From NCBI GenBank assembly GCA_019246455.1, contig JAFAQJ010000035.1, positions 1 to 14,840 of the forward strand: DNA of 14,840 bases. The letters run 5' to 3'. Source of the stretch: Pseudolabrys sp. (GTDB taxonomy: Bacteria > Pseudomonadota > Alphaproteobacteria > Rhizobiales > Xanthobacteraceae). Position 1 is the first letter of the stretch, and every line of letters starts with the position of its first letter. Below, in pieces: positions 6,426 to 13,947 of this stretch. A model generated the notes under the pieces. That model was not told the DNA's origin and searched no databases. It worked only from the letters and a program-made list of their open reading frames with translations. A program made the translations under genes and the position numbers.

Positions 6426-7427
6426 TTATTCCTCCCGGATCGGACGCGACAGTAGCGACTCGATGGCCTTGTCGACACTCAAGCGGCCCGCGATGACGTC
6501 GGCGACGGCGGCCGCAATCGGCATCTCGACTTTCTTCTCGCGTGCCATTTCGACCAGCACCGGTGCGGTGAAGGCGCCCTCAGTGAGCTTGCCGTGGCTC
6601 GCTTTGGCGACCGGTTCGCCTTTGCCGAGCGCAGCGCCGAACGAGAAATTGCGTGACTGCGGTCCGCCGCAGGTCAGCGTCAGATCGCCGAGGCCGGACA
6701 GGCCCGTCAGCGTTTCGGCCTTGGCGCCGTAAGCCTTGCCGAAACGCACCAGCTCGGCGAAGCCGCGCGTCACCATCGCCGCGGACGCGCTGGCGCCGAG
6801 CCCGCGCCCGGCAACGATGCCCGCGGCAATGGCCAGGACATTCTTTGCCGCGCCGCCGATCTCGACGCCGCGCACGTCGGTCGAGTGATAGGGACGAAAG
6901 GTTGCGCCGTTCAGTGCGTGCGCCAGCGCTTCCGCCGTTTTGCCGCTCTTGCAGGCCAATGTGACCGCGGTGGGCAGACCGCGCGCGACGTCGGACGCGA
7001 AGCTCGGCCCCGACAAGATTGCCGGCAGTGCCTTCGGCGCGCATTCGGCGACGATCTCGGTCATGAACCTGTGGGTGCCGTGCTCGATGCCCTTGGCGCA
7101 GACGATCAGCGGCGTGCCCTTGACGATGCGGGCTTCAAGCGCGGTGACGACGTCGCGCACCGCCTTTTGCGCCGGCACGACGACCAGGATGGCGTCAGCT
7201 TTGGCGGCGTCCGGCAGCGCGCGTGTCACGACGATCGATTCGTCAATGCGAAAGCCTGGCAGGTATTTGCTTTCGCGCACGGTGGTAAGGTGATGCGCGT
7301 TCTTCTCGTCGAATTCCCAAAGCGTGACCTTGCGGCCGGCTCGCACCGCGGTTTCCGCAAGCGCGGTGCCCCAGGCACCGCCGCCTATTACGGCGATACG
7401 ATCGAACGCGGCTACCCCGGTCGGCAT
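6426..7427 (-). CDS. gpsA: Glycerol-3-phosphate dehydrogenase [NAD(P)+]
   Basis: This 333-residue cytoplasmic enzyme reduces dihydroxyacetone phosphate to sn-glycerol-3-phosphate, the backbone for phospholipid synthesis. The N-terminal Rossmann domain begins with [14 protein letters not shown] (11-24). Further family motifs are [11 protein letters not shown] (84-94), CAKGIEHGT (110-118), [18 protein letters not shown] (138-155), [13 protein letters not shown] (191-203) with the predicted catalytic K195, and [12 protein letters not shown] (242-253) with SRNFSFG in the C-terminal helical domain. The length is normal. The ATG lies 1 nt after the tsaD stop and is preceded by GGAG, showing close operon packing. 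The tsaD-gpsA linkage is widespread in alphaproteobacteria. Confidence 0.96.
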   Translation of the reverse strand: MPTGVAAFDRIAVIGGGAWGTALAETAVRAGRKVTLWEFDEKNAHHLTTVRESKYLPGFRIDESIVVTRALPDAAKADAILVVVPAQKAVRDVVTALEARIVKGTPLIVCAKGIEHGTHRFMTEIVAECAPKALPAILSGPSFASDVARGLPTAVTLACKSGKTAEALAHALNGATFRPYHSTDVRGVEIGGAAKNVLAIAAGIVAGRGLGASASAAMVTRGFAELVRFGKAYGAKAETLTGLSGLGDLTLTCGGPQSRNFSFGAALGKGEPVAKASHGKLTEGAFTAPVLVEMAREKKVEMPIAAAVADVIAGRLSVDKAIESLLSRPIREE

Positions 7428-7428
7428 G

Positions 7429-8505
7429 TCAGCTCCGGTTGAGCGCGCGGTAAGGCGCAGCGGGCTGCACGCCGGCGACTTCTTCGAGCGGCCATCGCGC
7501 GCGGGGCGCGGCAGCGAGCCCGTCGGTCAGGCGTAGCGCAAGGCGTTCGGCACCGGCCCAAGCGATCATCGCGCCGTTGTCGGTGCACAGCTCGGGCGGC
7601 GGCGCGACGACGACCGTGCCGATCTCGAAAGCGAGACGGTGCAGCACCTTGCGAATGACCTGGTTGGCGGCGACACCGCCGGCCGCCACCAGCGCGGTTG
7701 GCGCGCCGTATTTGTTACGGAACATGCGCAAGCCGGTGCGAATGCGGTCGAGGATCACGTCGACCACCGCGGCCTGGAACGAAGCGCACAAATCCGAGAC
7801 ATCCTGATCGGAGAGTGGTGCGATTTTTTCAGCCTCGAGGCGCAGCGCGGTCTTGAGCCCCGAGAACGAGAAGTTGCAATCCGGGCGTCCCACCATCGGT
7901 CGCGGCAGGGCGAAGCGGTTCGGGTCGCCCTTGAGCGCTTCCTTCTCGACCTGCGGCCCCCCGGGATAACCAAGACCGAGCAGCTTCGCGGTCTTGTCGA
8001 ATGCTTCGCCGATGGCGTCGTCCACGGTGGTGCCGAGCCTGACGTAATCCCCGACGCCGCGCACCGCGACGACCTGGGTATGGCCGCCGGAGGCGAGGAA
8101 CAGCATGTAGGGAAACGGCGTGTGATCGGTCAGCCGCGCGGTGAGCGCGTGGGCCTCGAGGTGGTTGACGGCGATCAGCGGCTTCTCGTTGACGAGCGCG
8201 ATAGCTTTGGCGGTGGTCAGTCCGACGATGACGCCGCCGATCAGGCCGGGGCCGGCAGCGGCGGCGATGGCGTCGATATTGTTGTAGCGGCGCTGCGCCT
8301 GCGTCATCGCCTTGTTGATGATGACGTCGAGCGCCTCGACATGGGCGCGCGCGGCGATTTCCGGCACCACGCCGCCGAACGCCGCGTGTTCGCTGACCTG
8401 CGATAGCACCACATTGGACAGAATGCGGCCGCGGCCGTCCTCGAAGCGCTCGACCACGGCGGCGGCGGTTTCGTCGCAGGTCGTCTCGATTCCGAGTACA
8501 ACCAT
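7429..8505 (-). CDS. tsaD: tRNA N6-adenosine threonylcarbamoyltransferase TsaD
   Basis: This 358-residue protein of the Kae1/TsaD/YgjD family transfers threonylcarbamoyl from the TsaC product to A37 of ANN-decoding tRNAs, together with TsaB and TsaE, giving t6A. The ASKHA fold starts with [16 protein letters not shown] (3-18). The metal ligands are visible: H115 and H119 in [12 protein letters not shown], and D309 in [12 protein letters not shown]. Also present are [10 protein letters not shown] (137-146), a [25 protein letters not shown] stretch (about 159-183) and a VAAGGVAAN nucleotide-binding loop (273-281). It heads the four-gene minus-strand operon and faces hemC across 66 nt. No strong Shine-Dalgarno is seen, but [12 protein letters not shown] is the conserved family start. 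One of its likely tRNA substrates, tRNA-Thr, is encoded elsewhere in this window. Confidence 0.97.
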   Translation of the reverse strand: MVVLGIETTCDETAAAVVERFEDGRGRILSNVVLSQVSEHAAFGGVVPEIAARAHVEALDVIINKAMTQAQRRYNNIDAIAAAAGPGLIGGVIVGLTTAKAIALVNEKPLIAVNHLEAHALTARLTDHTPFPYMLFLASGGHTQVVAVRGVGDYVRLGTTVDDAIGEAFDKTAKLLGLGYPGGPQVEKEALKGDPNRFALPRPMVGRPDCNFSFSGLKTALRLEAEKIAPLSDQDVSDLCASFQAAVVDVILDRIRTGLRMFRNKYGAPTALVAAGGVAANQVIRKVLHRLAFEIGTVVVAPPPELCTDNGAMIAWAGAERLALRLTDGLAAAPRARWPLEEVAGVQPAAPYRALNRS

Positions 8506-8522
8506 CTGCTATTCGGGCTCCG

Positions 8523-8539
8523 GCGATCCCTATGATCGC
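8523..8539. promoter_or_regulatory. Inverted repeat in the tsaD/hemC divergent promoter region
   Basis: GCGATC (8523-8528) and GATCGC (8534-8539) form a perfect dyad around CCTAT. The 66-nt gap must hold both promoters, so this is a reasonable site for control of one or both. TATGAT at 8531-8536, inside the dyad, is a five-of-six match to a -10 element for hemC, but no convincing -35 lies upstream. Confidence 0.35.
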
Positions 8540-8571
8540 GGACTTTAACCGGCCTAGCATCGCGAGGTCAC

Positions 8572-9492
8572 GTGACGCAATCCTCAGGCCTTTTGCGCAT
8601 CGGAACGCGCGGCTCGCCGCTGGCTTTGGCGCAGGCCGGCATGGTGCGCGATGCGCTGGTGGCGCGAGGTCACGCGGCTGACAACGTCGCTGTCACGGTG
8701 ATTCGCACGACCGGCGACGTCGTGCAGGACCGGCCTTTAGCCGACGCCGGCGGCAAGGGGCTGTTCACCAGGGAGATCGAGGAGGCGCTCCTGCGCGGCG
8801 ACATCGACCTCGCAGTGCATTCGGCCAAGGACGTGCCGACCGTTCTGCCGCAAGGTCTAATGCTGGCGGCTTGTCTTGAGCGTGAGGATGCACGTGACGT
8901 ATTCGTCAGTCCGCGCGCGAAAAGCATCGCCGATCTGCCACGCGGCGCGAAGGTCGGCACCGCTTCGCCGCGCCGCGAAGCGATCGTCAAGCGCGTGCGG
9001 CCCGACATCGAGACCGTGCTGCTGCGTGGCAATGTCAACACGCGGCTGCGCAAGATCGACGAGGGTGTGGCGGATGCCACCGTACTTGCGCTGGCTGGAT
9101 TGAAGCGTCTCGGGCTGGCGCATCGCGCGACGCGCATCATGAGCGTCGAGGAATTTCTGCCGGCGGCGGGGCAGGGCGCGATCGCGATCGAAGTACGCGA
9201 GAACGATGAGACGACACGGGCGCTGCTCGCCCAGATCGATCACGCCGATACGTCGGTGGCGCTGGCCTGCGAGCGCGCGTTTCTCGGCGTGCTCGACGGC
9301 ACTTGCCGCACGCCGATCAGCGGCCACGCCACGATTTTCGGGCCATCGCTGCAGTTTCGCGGCCTGATCGCAAAGCCGGACGGCAGCGAGGCGCGCGACA
9401 TCGCCGGCACTGGTAATCGTGCTGACGCCATCAAGATCGGCATCGAAGCCGGGCGCGAACTCAAGGCGCGCGCCGGCGCCGGATTTTTCTGA
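8572..9492 (+). CDS. hemC: Hydroxymethylbilane synthase (porphobilinogen deaminase)
   Basis: This 306-residue cytoplasmic enzyme joins four porphobilinogen units into hydroxymethylbilane. Signature segments are LRIGTRGSPLALAQA (8-22), TTGD (46-49), GGKGLFTREIEEALL (60-74), HSAKDVPT (83-90) with catalytic D87, GTASPRREA (129-137), LRGNVNTRLRKIDEG (151-165), PAAGQGAIAIEVRE (197-210), and the cofactor loop LDGTCRTPISGHA (241-253), where C245 should carry the dipyrromethane cofactor. The GTG start follows GAGGT with a 4-nt gap and lies inside the palindrome GTCACGTGAC (8567-8576). It leads the hemC-hemD-mitofilin-hemY operon; hemD begins 2 nt after its stop. Confidence 0.97.
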   Translation: MTQSSGLLRIGTRGSPLALAQAGMVRDALVARGHAADNVAVTVIRTTGDVVQDRPLADAGGKGLFTREIEEALLRGDIDLAVHSAKDVPTVLPQGLMLAACLEREDARDVFVSPRAKSIADLPRGAKVGTASPRREAIVKRVRPDIETVLLRGNVNTRLRKIDEGVADATVLALAGLKRLGLAHRATRIMSVEEFLPAAGQGAIAIEVRENDETTRALLAQIDHADTSVALACERAFLGVLDGTCRTPISGHATIFGPSLQFRGLIAKPDGSEARDIAGTGNRADAIKIGIEAGRELKARAGAGFF

Positions 9493-9494
9493 CG

Positions 9495-10196
9495 ATGCGC
9501 GTCGCCGTCACGCGGCCGTCCTCCGAAGGCGAGCGCACCGCCGCGGCGCTGCGCGCCAAGGGACACGACGCATTGCTCGCGCCGCTGATGGAAGTTGAAA
9601 CGATCGCGGCGAATCTCGACGGGGACTGGAGCGGCGTCATTATGACCAGTGCCAACGCGGCGCGCGCATTGAACGATGCGCAAAAGACGAAATTGGAGCC
9701 ATTGCCGGTGTTTGTGGTCGGACGCCGCACGGCGGAGGCTGCGCGCGATTCCGGCTTCACCCAAGTCACTTCAGCCGATGGTGATGGTAGCAATCTCGCC
9801 GATCTGATCGCGGCGCATTGCAAAGACCGCCATGCGGCTTTGCTTTATCTAGCCGGCGAGAATCGCGCGTTCGATCTGGAAGGCGAATTGCACCGCAAGG
9901 GCGTCGCGGCGAAGACCGTTGTGGTTTATCGCGCAGTGACCGTGCCCTTTCCACAACCGCTGATCGATGCATTGCGCAACGGTCAGATCGACGCAGTCCT
10001 GCACTTCTCCCGGCTAAGCGCGGCGAACTATGTGTCCGGCGCGCGAGCGGCCGGCATTGTGGAGCAGGCGCTGTCACTGGCGCATCTGTGTCTGTCGGCG
10101 CAGGTCGCAGAGCCGCTGAATACGGCCGGCGCTAAAACGCGCGTCGCCACGCATCCCAACGAGGGTGCGCTGCTCGATATGCTCGAATCGCGGTAG
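9495..10196 (+). CDS. hemD: Uroporphyrinogen-III synthase
   Basis: This 233-residue protein cyclises hydroxymethylbilane with inversion of ring D to give uroporphyrinogen III, the branch point for heme, siroheme, cobalamin and, in phototrophs, bacteriochlorophyll. HemD sequences are poorly conserved, and the call rests on the start MRVAVTRPSSEGERTAAAL, the LLAPLMEVETI segment, the SANAARAL element (about 54-61), VFVVGRRTAEAARDSGF (about 75-91), the LYLAGENRAFDLEGEL hinge region, and VVVYRAV. Position straight after hemC supports it strongly. The ATG starts 2 nt after the hemC stop with only a weak upstream GGA, so translation may depend on coupling. Confidence 0.9.
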   Translation: MRVAVTRPSSEGERTAAALRAKGHDALLAPLMEVETIAANLDGDWSGVIMTSANAARALNDAQKTKLEPLPVFVVGRRTAEAARDSGFTQVTSADGDGSNLADLIAAHCKDRHAALLYLAGENRAFDLEGELHRKGVAAKTVVVYRAVTVPFPQPLIDALRNGQIDAVLHFSRLSAANYVSGARAAGIVEQALSLAHLCLSAQVAEPLNTAGAKTRVATHPNEGALLDMLESR

Positions 10197-10206
10197 AATC
10201 GCGCTC

Positions 10207-11349
10207 ATGGCCGACGACAAGCGCACGACACCGAAAGCGGGCGAAACGCCCCGCCGTAAACGGCCTGCGCCGACCATCGATCTCACTGCGACCGACGTTT
10301 CCGAGCCTGCAACTTCGCCAAAGGAAGAGGTCTCTGCCGAGACCGGGCACACGGCCGGGGCCGAAAAGCAGCGCGCGATGACGGCCCTGCGCATCGGCCT
10401 GCTCGCCGGAATTGGCGGGGCCGCCCTGATGGGCGTTGTGCTCTTTGCCGTGTGGATGATGATGCCGGCGCGGCAGGATGGATCGAGTGCGCGCACAGAC
10501 GCGCTGGAAAAGCAGGTGCGCGAACTCGCGACACGTTCCAATCAGATCGAAACGGGGAGCCAGAGCACCAAGGAACGCACCGACCGTATCGAACAGTCGA
10601 TAAAAAATCCGGAAACGGATCCGACGACAAAGGAGAGGCTGGCGAACGTTGAGAACGCGATGAAGGCGATGGGCATTGCGCTGGCTGCCCTCAATCACCG
10701 CTCTGAAGAAATCGCAACCACGCTCGACACGCTGAATAAGACGACAGCGAATATCGACGCGCTGCAGAAGCGTGTCGAAGCGCTCGACACTGCCGCGAGG
10801 GCCACGCAAGAAAAAGTAGCGCAGAGCGCTAATTCCGATCAGGCGGCGCGGCTTGCGCTCGCGGCGGTCACGCTGCGCGACGCGGTGTCGCACGGTCAAG
10901 GCTATGCCGCGCAACTCGATGCAGCGCGTTCCCTCGGCGCCGCCGAAAAATATCTGACGTCGCTCGCGCCATTTGCGGCGAGCGGCATTCCAAGCAACGT
11001 CACCCTGACGAACGAACTAACGGCGCTGTTGCCGTCGCTGCTTGCGGCTTCGGGCGCGGCGCCATCCAGTAACTTCATCGAGCGTCTGCAAGCCAACGCG
11101 AGCCGGCTCATTCGCGTGCGCCCGGTTGGTGAGCCCTCGGGTGATGATCCGGCTGCGGTGATGGCGCGCATTGAAGTCAAAGCCGGCCGGCGTGATGTCG
11201 CCGGCGCGGCGGACGACATCGCGAGGCTTCCGGAGAAAGCGCGCGCGCTGGCGCAGGATTGGACAAAGAGGGTCGACGCCCGCAAAGCGGCGCTCGCCGC
11301 CGCCGATGCGCTTGCAGCCGACGCCACGCGCGCCGTAAACAGGCCGTGA
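10207..11349 (+). CDS. Mitofilin (Mic60)-like inner-membrane protein of the hem operon
   Basis: This 380-residue protein has a charged, proline-containing cytoplasmic N-terminus (1-57), one transmembrane helix (about 60-86, LRIGLLAGIGGAALMGVVLF), a long heptad-like region (about 95-205) and a C-terminal alpha-helical domain (about 212-375) with ALAAVTLRDAVSHGQGY and LIRVRPVG. That layout matches alphaproteobacterial mitofilin/Mic60 homologues (COG4223), known to lie between hemD and hemY. In studied species these shape intracytoplasmic or cell-envelope membranes; that role here is inference from family and position. The ATG at 10207 is preferred to one at 10165, which would overlap hemD. It starts 10 nt after hemD, and hemY follows after 7 nt. 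Automated annotation might call it a hypothetical or phage tail protein. Confidence 0.82.
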   Translation: MADDKRTTPKAGETPRRKRPAPTIDLTATDVSEPATSPKEEVSAETGHTAGAEKQRAMTALRIGLLAGIGGAALMGVVLFAVWMMMPARQDGSSARTDALEKQVRELATRSNQIETGSQSTKERTDRIEQSIKNPETDPTTKERLANVENAMKAMGIALAALNHRSEEIATTLDTLNKTTANIDALQKRVEALDTAARATQEKVAQSANSDQAARLALAAVTLRDAVSHGQGYAAQLDAARSLGAAEKYLTSLAPFAASGIPSNVTLTNELTALLPSLLAASGAAPSSNFIERLQANASRLIRVRPVGEPSGDDPAAVMARIEVKAGRRDVAGAADDIARLPEKARALAQDWTKRVDARKAALAAADALAADATRAVNRP

Positions 11350-11356
11350 GCCGCCG

Positions 11357-12907
11357 ATGATCCGCGTCATCGTCTTTCTCGCCTCGGTTGCCTTGATCGC
11401 GCTGGGCCTGGCGTGGCTCGTCGACCGGCCCGGCGAAATCTCGCTGGTCTGGCTCGGCTATCGCATCGATACATCGATGCTGGTGGCGCTCGCCGCGATC
11501 ACGGCACTCTGCATCGTCGCCATTCTGATCTGGTCGATCGCGCGCGCGATCTGGCGCTCGCCCTATCAGGTGTCGCTGTTTTTCCGGCATCGTCGCGCGG
11601 TCAAAGGCTATCTCGCGATTTCGCGCGGGCTGATCGCGATCGGGACGGGAGACGCATATCTGGCGCGTAAGTCCGCGGATGATGCCGCGCGGTTGTCGCC
11701 CGGCGATCCGTTGGCGTTGTTGCTCAGCGCGCAGGCGGCGCAACTCCACGGTGATCTTGCAGGAGCAGAGAAAGCGTTCCGCGCCATGCTGGAGCGGGCC
11801 GAAACTAAGCTTCTCGGGCTGCGCGGCCTCTACATCGAGGCGCGGCGCCGCAACGACGCGCGCGCGGCCCGGCTGTTCGTCGAGGAAGCGATGAAGGCTG
11901 CGCCCGGCGCCGGCTGGGCCTCGCAGGCGGCGCTCGACCATCGCTCCGCCGAAGGCGACTGGCGCGGCGCGCTCGAAGCGCTCGACGCGATGAAATCGAG
12001 CGTCGACAAGGCGACCTACCGGCGGCAGCGCGCTATTCTGCTCACCGCACAGGCGTTGGCGCTCGAGCACAGCGACCGCGATCGATCGCGCGCGCTGGCG
12101 CTCGAAGCGGTCAAGCTCGCGCCCGGCCTTGTGCCGGCGGCGGCGCTTGCCGGACGCCGGCTTGCCGAAGCGGGCGAAGCGCGCAAGGCCGGCAAGATTC
12201 TCGATGCCGCCTGGCAGGCGCATCCGCATCCGGACATCGCCGAGACCTATGCCAACCTGCGGCCCGGCGACAGCGCGCGCGAGCGGCTCAACCGCGTCAA
12301 GAAGCTCGTGGCGAAAATTCCCGACGACGTCGAAAGCGCGATGGCGCTGGCGCGCGCCTCGCTCGACGCGCGCGATTTTACCGCCGCGCGCGAGGCGCTG
12401 AAGTCGCGGCTGCATGCGCCGACCCAGCGCATCGCGACCTTGATGGCCGAGATCGAGGAGGCCGAGCATGGCGACGCCGGCCGCGCGCGCGAATGGCTGT
12501 CGCGCGCGATGCGCGCCGCGCCCGACCCGGCCTGGACGGCCGATGGCGTCGTTGCCGATAAATGGCATCCGGTCTCGCCGGTGACCGGCAAGCTCGATGC
12601 TTTTGCGTGGCGCGTACCGCTGGCTGAAATCGGTATCGAGCGTCCGGCGATTGAACCGGACCTGGCGCCGCGTCCGGCTCCCGCGTCGGTCCCGGCCGCC
12701 GAAGCCGACCGCGCGGCCCGCAAGCCGAAGCCCAAAATGCCGACGCGCGTCTCCGACCGCGCTCGTCCCGAGCCCGTGATCCCGCTGGTCCATGCGCCGG
12801 ATGATCCCGGCCCGGATTCGGCGCTGGAGGCCGATCCTGTTCCGGAGCCGACGGTGCCGCCGCCAAGCGCGCCGGGTTGGCAGCGCTTCCTGCAACTGTT
12901 TCGTTAG
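11357..12907 (+). CDS. hemY: HemY-like membrane protein with HemY N-terminal and TPR region
   Basis: This 516-residue inner-membrane protein is the proteobacterial HemY-N type, not the Bacillus protoporphyrinogen oxidase of the same name. Two transmembrane helices (about 1-22 and 41-64) flank a short loop with DRPGEISLVWLGYRIDTS, and SPYQVSLFFRHRRAVKGYLAISRGLIAIGTGD (about 68-99) is the family core. The body to about residue 400 is made of TPR-like helical pairs (for example PLALLLSAQAAQLHGDLAGA and ALDHRSAEGDWRGALEALDA). The tail from about 415 is proline- and charge-rich and ends in WQRFLQLFR. HemY proteins are linked to heme synthesis by operon position and are thought to scaffold partner proteins; the exact role is unclear. 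It closes the hem operon. Confidence 0.9.
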   Translation: MIRVIVFLASVALIALGLAWLVDRPGEISLVWLGYRIDTSMLVALAAITALCIVAILIWSIARAIWRSPYQVSLFFRHRRAVKGYLAISRGLIAIGTGDAYLARKSADDAARLSPGDPLALLLSAQAAQLHGDLAGAEKAFRAMLERAETKLLGLRGLYIEARRRNDARAARLFVEEAMKAAPGAGWASQAALDHRSAEGDWRGALEALDAMKSSVDKATYRRQRAILLTAQALALEHSDRDRSRALALEAVKLAPGLVPAAALAGRRLAEAGEARKAGKILDAAWQAHPHPDIAETYANLRPGDSARERLNRVKKLVAKIPDDVESAMALARASLDARDFTAAREALKSRLHAPTQRIATLMAEIEEAEHGDAGRAREWLSRAMRAAPDPAWTADGVVADKWHPVSPVTGKLDAFAWRVPLAEIGIERPAIEPDLAPRPAPASVPAAEADRAARKPKPKMPTRVSDRARPEPVIPLVHAPDDPGPDSALEADPVPEPTVPPPSAPGWQRFLQLFR

Positions 12908-12952
12908 ATTTGTGCTTTAGGCAGGAAACCAGAATCCTTGCCAAAGCCGTCC

Positions 12953-12970
12953 CGTCTCACTATTGAGACG
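12953..12970. repeat. Stem-loop between hemY and tRNA-Thr
   Basis: CGTCTCA (12953-12959) and TGAGACG (12964-12970) make a perfect 7-bp stem with a CTAT loop. No T-run follows, so it is not a typical intrinsic terminator. A weaker bulged hairpin precedes it (GGCAGGA at 12920-12926 with TCCTTGCC at 12935-12942). They may mark the end of the hem transcript or overlap the tRNA promoter (TTGCCA at 12938-12943 is a possible -35). Confidence 0.4.
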
Positions 12971-12983
12971 CGGACTTCTCAAA

Positions 12984-13058
12984 GCCGGCGTAGCTCAGTG
13001 GTAGAGCATCCGCTTCGTAAGCGGGTGGTCGGGGGTTCAAATCCCTCCGCCGGCACCA
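12984..13058 (+). tRNA. tRNA-Thr, anticodon CGT
   Basis: The 75-nt sequence folds as a complete cloverleaf. The acceptor stem pairs GCCGGCG (12984-12990) with CGCCGGC (13048-13054), the D arm is GCTC-AGTGGTA-GAGC, and the anticodon stem TCCGC/GCGGG (with one T-G pair) closes the loop TTCGTAA. The anticodon CGT is at 13016-13018 and reads ACG. The T arm is GGGGG-TTCAAAT-CCCTC. The discriminator A and an encoded CCA end follow. The A after the anticodon in this ANN-decoding tRNA is a t6A site, so it should be a substrate of the TsaD encoded in this window. The 3' end lies only 24 nt before the next gene. Confidence 0.97.
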
Positions 13059-13082
13059 TCGCCCTCCCGACATGAAAGTGCG

Positions 13083-13913
13083 ATGAGCATTTTTGACGAG
13101 CGCAAGATCGACTGCCACGCGCACGTCTTCGATCCGAAGAATTTTCCGTACGGCAAGGGCATCGAATACAAGCCGAGCGGGCAGGAGATCGGCACCACGG
13201 CGCAATTGCGTCAGGTAATGAAGACCTATGGGGTCGAGCACGCGCTGCTGGTGCAGCCGAACTCCGGCTACGGCAGCGACAACTCGTGCATGCTCGATGC
13301 AATCAAGCATGGCGAGGGTCGCTTCAAAGGCATCGCCATCATTGACCTCGACGCCGATCTCGACACGCTGAAGGATTTTCAGAGACAGGGCATTATCGGC
13401 GCGGCGTTCAATCCGACGTTCCACGGCAACGACTATTATAAAAAGTCGGGTCCGTTGATCGAGAAGCTTGCCACGCTCGACATGTTCTTCAATCTGCAGG
13501 TCGAGCACGACCAGCTCCTGATGTACATGCCCTGGCTCGAGGAGATACCGGTCCAGATTCTCATGGATCACACCGGCCGTCCGACTCCGCCGGAAGGTTT
13601 GCATCAGCCGGGCTTTGCGGCGCTGCTGCGGCTTGCCCGCACCGGCCGCGCCAACGTGAAGATTTCCGGCTATTCGAAATTCGCTCAGGTGCCGTATCCG
13701 TTTAAGGACTGCTGGCCGTACGTGCGGGCTTTGGCCGAGGCCTTCACGCTTGATCACTGCCTCTGGGCTTCGGACTGGCCTTATCTGCGCGCGCCGGAAC
13801 GACAGGACTATGGGCCGCTGGTCGAGCTCGCCGGGTTACTGTTTCCGAATGGCGCCGAGCGCCGCAAGCTGTTTTGGGACACGCCCAACCGCTTGTTCAA
13901 ATTCGCCCAATAA
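13083..13913 (+). CDS. Amidohydrolase-family metal-dependent hydrolase (COG3618/LigI-like TIM barrel)
   Basis: This 276-residue protein belongs to the Amidohydro_2 group (COG3618), which includes 2-pyrone-4,6-dicarboxylate lactonase (LigI) and related lactonases. The metal-site elements are in order: DCHAHVFD (10-17) with H12 and H14, ALLVQPNSGYGSDN (54-67), H163 in MDHTGRPTPP (161-170), NVKISGYSKF (191-200), and D231 in LWASDWPYLRAPE (227-239). It is likely cytoplasmic, with no signal peptide. The substrate is unknown; a lactone or a cyclic aromatic-degradation intermediate is the family-based guess. The ATG at 13083 has a weak ribosome-binding region and is overlapped by the stop of a four-codon frame beginning at 13072. 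The partner gene 34 nt downstream encodes an AroE-like dehydrogenase, suggesting shared quinate, shikimate or aromatic metabolism. Confidence 0.87.
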   Translation: MSIFDERKIDCHAHVFDPKNFPYGKGIEYKPSGQEIGTTAQLRQVMKTYGVEHALLVQPNSGYGSDNSCMLDAIKHGEGRFKGIAIIDLDADLDTLKDFQRQGIIGAAFNPTFHGNDYYKKSGPLIEKLATLDMFFNLQVEHDQLLMYMPWLEEIPVQILMDHTGRPTPPEGLHQPGFAALLRLARTGRANVKISGYSKFAQVPYPFKDCWPYVRALAEAFTLDHCLWASDWPYLRAPERQDYGPLVELAGLLFPNGAERRKLFWDTPNRLFKFAQ

Positions 13914-13947
13914 GCCACAACACGGCGCGAAAGCTGAAGGACGCCGG

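Noticed and set aside
7639..8406. A 255-codon plus-strand frame opposite tsaD
   Set aside because: The tsaD frame carries all the family motifs. The antisense frame has no recognisable domain.
11177..12895. A 572-codon open frame on the minus strand opposite hemY and the end of the mitofilin-like gene
   Set aside because: It is antisense to two well-supported genes, is extremely Arg-rich without recognisable domains, and is the kind of frame that GC-rich codon usage leaves open by chance.
12984..13058. tRNA-Thr as an integration (att) site for a mobile island
   Set aside because: No integrase and no repeat of the tRNA 3' end were found downstream within the window, and the flanking genes look ordinary in composition.
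13072..13086. Four-codon upstream frame (ATG to TGA) overlapping the amidohydrolase start, as a leader peptide
   Set aside because: It is too short to carry attenuation codons and is expected by chance. It is mentioned only in connection with the tRNA-mRNA junction.
12960..13757. A 265-codon minus-strand frame running through tRNA-Thr and the amidohydrolase
   Set aside because: It crosses a perfect tRNA and is opposite a gene with clear metal-ligand motifs. Its short RRRDLNPRPPAYEADALPLSY stretch is simply the reverse complement of the tRNA, a well-known spurious annotation.
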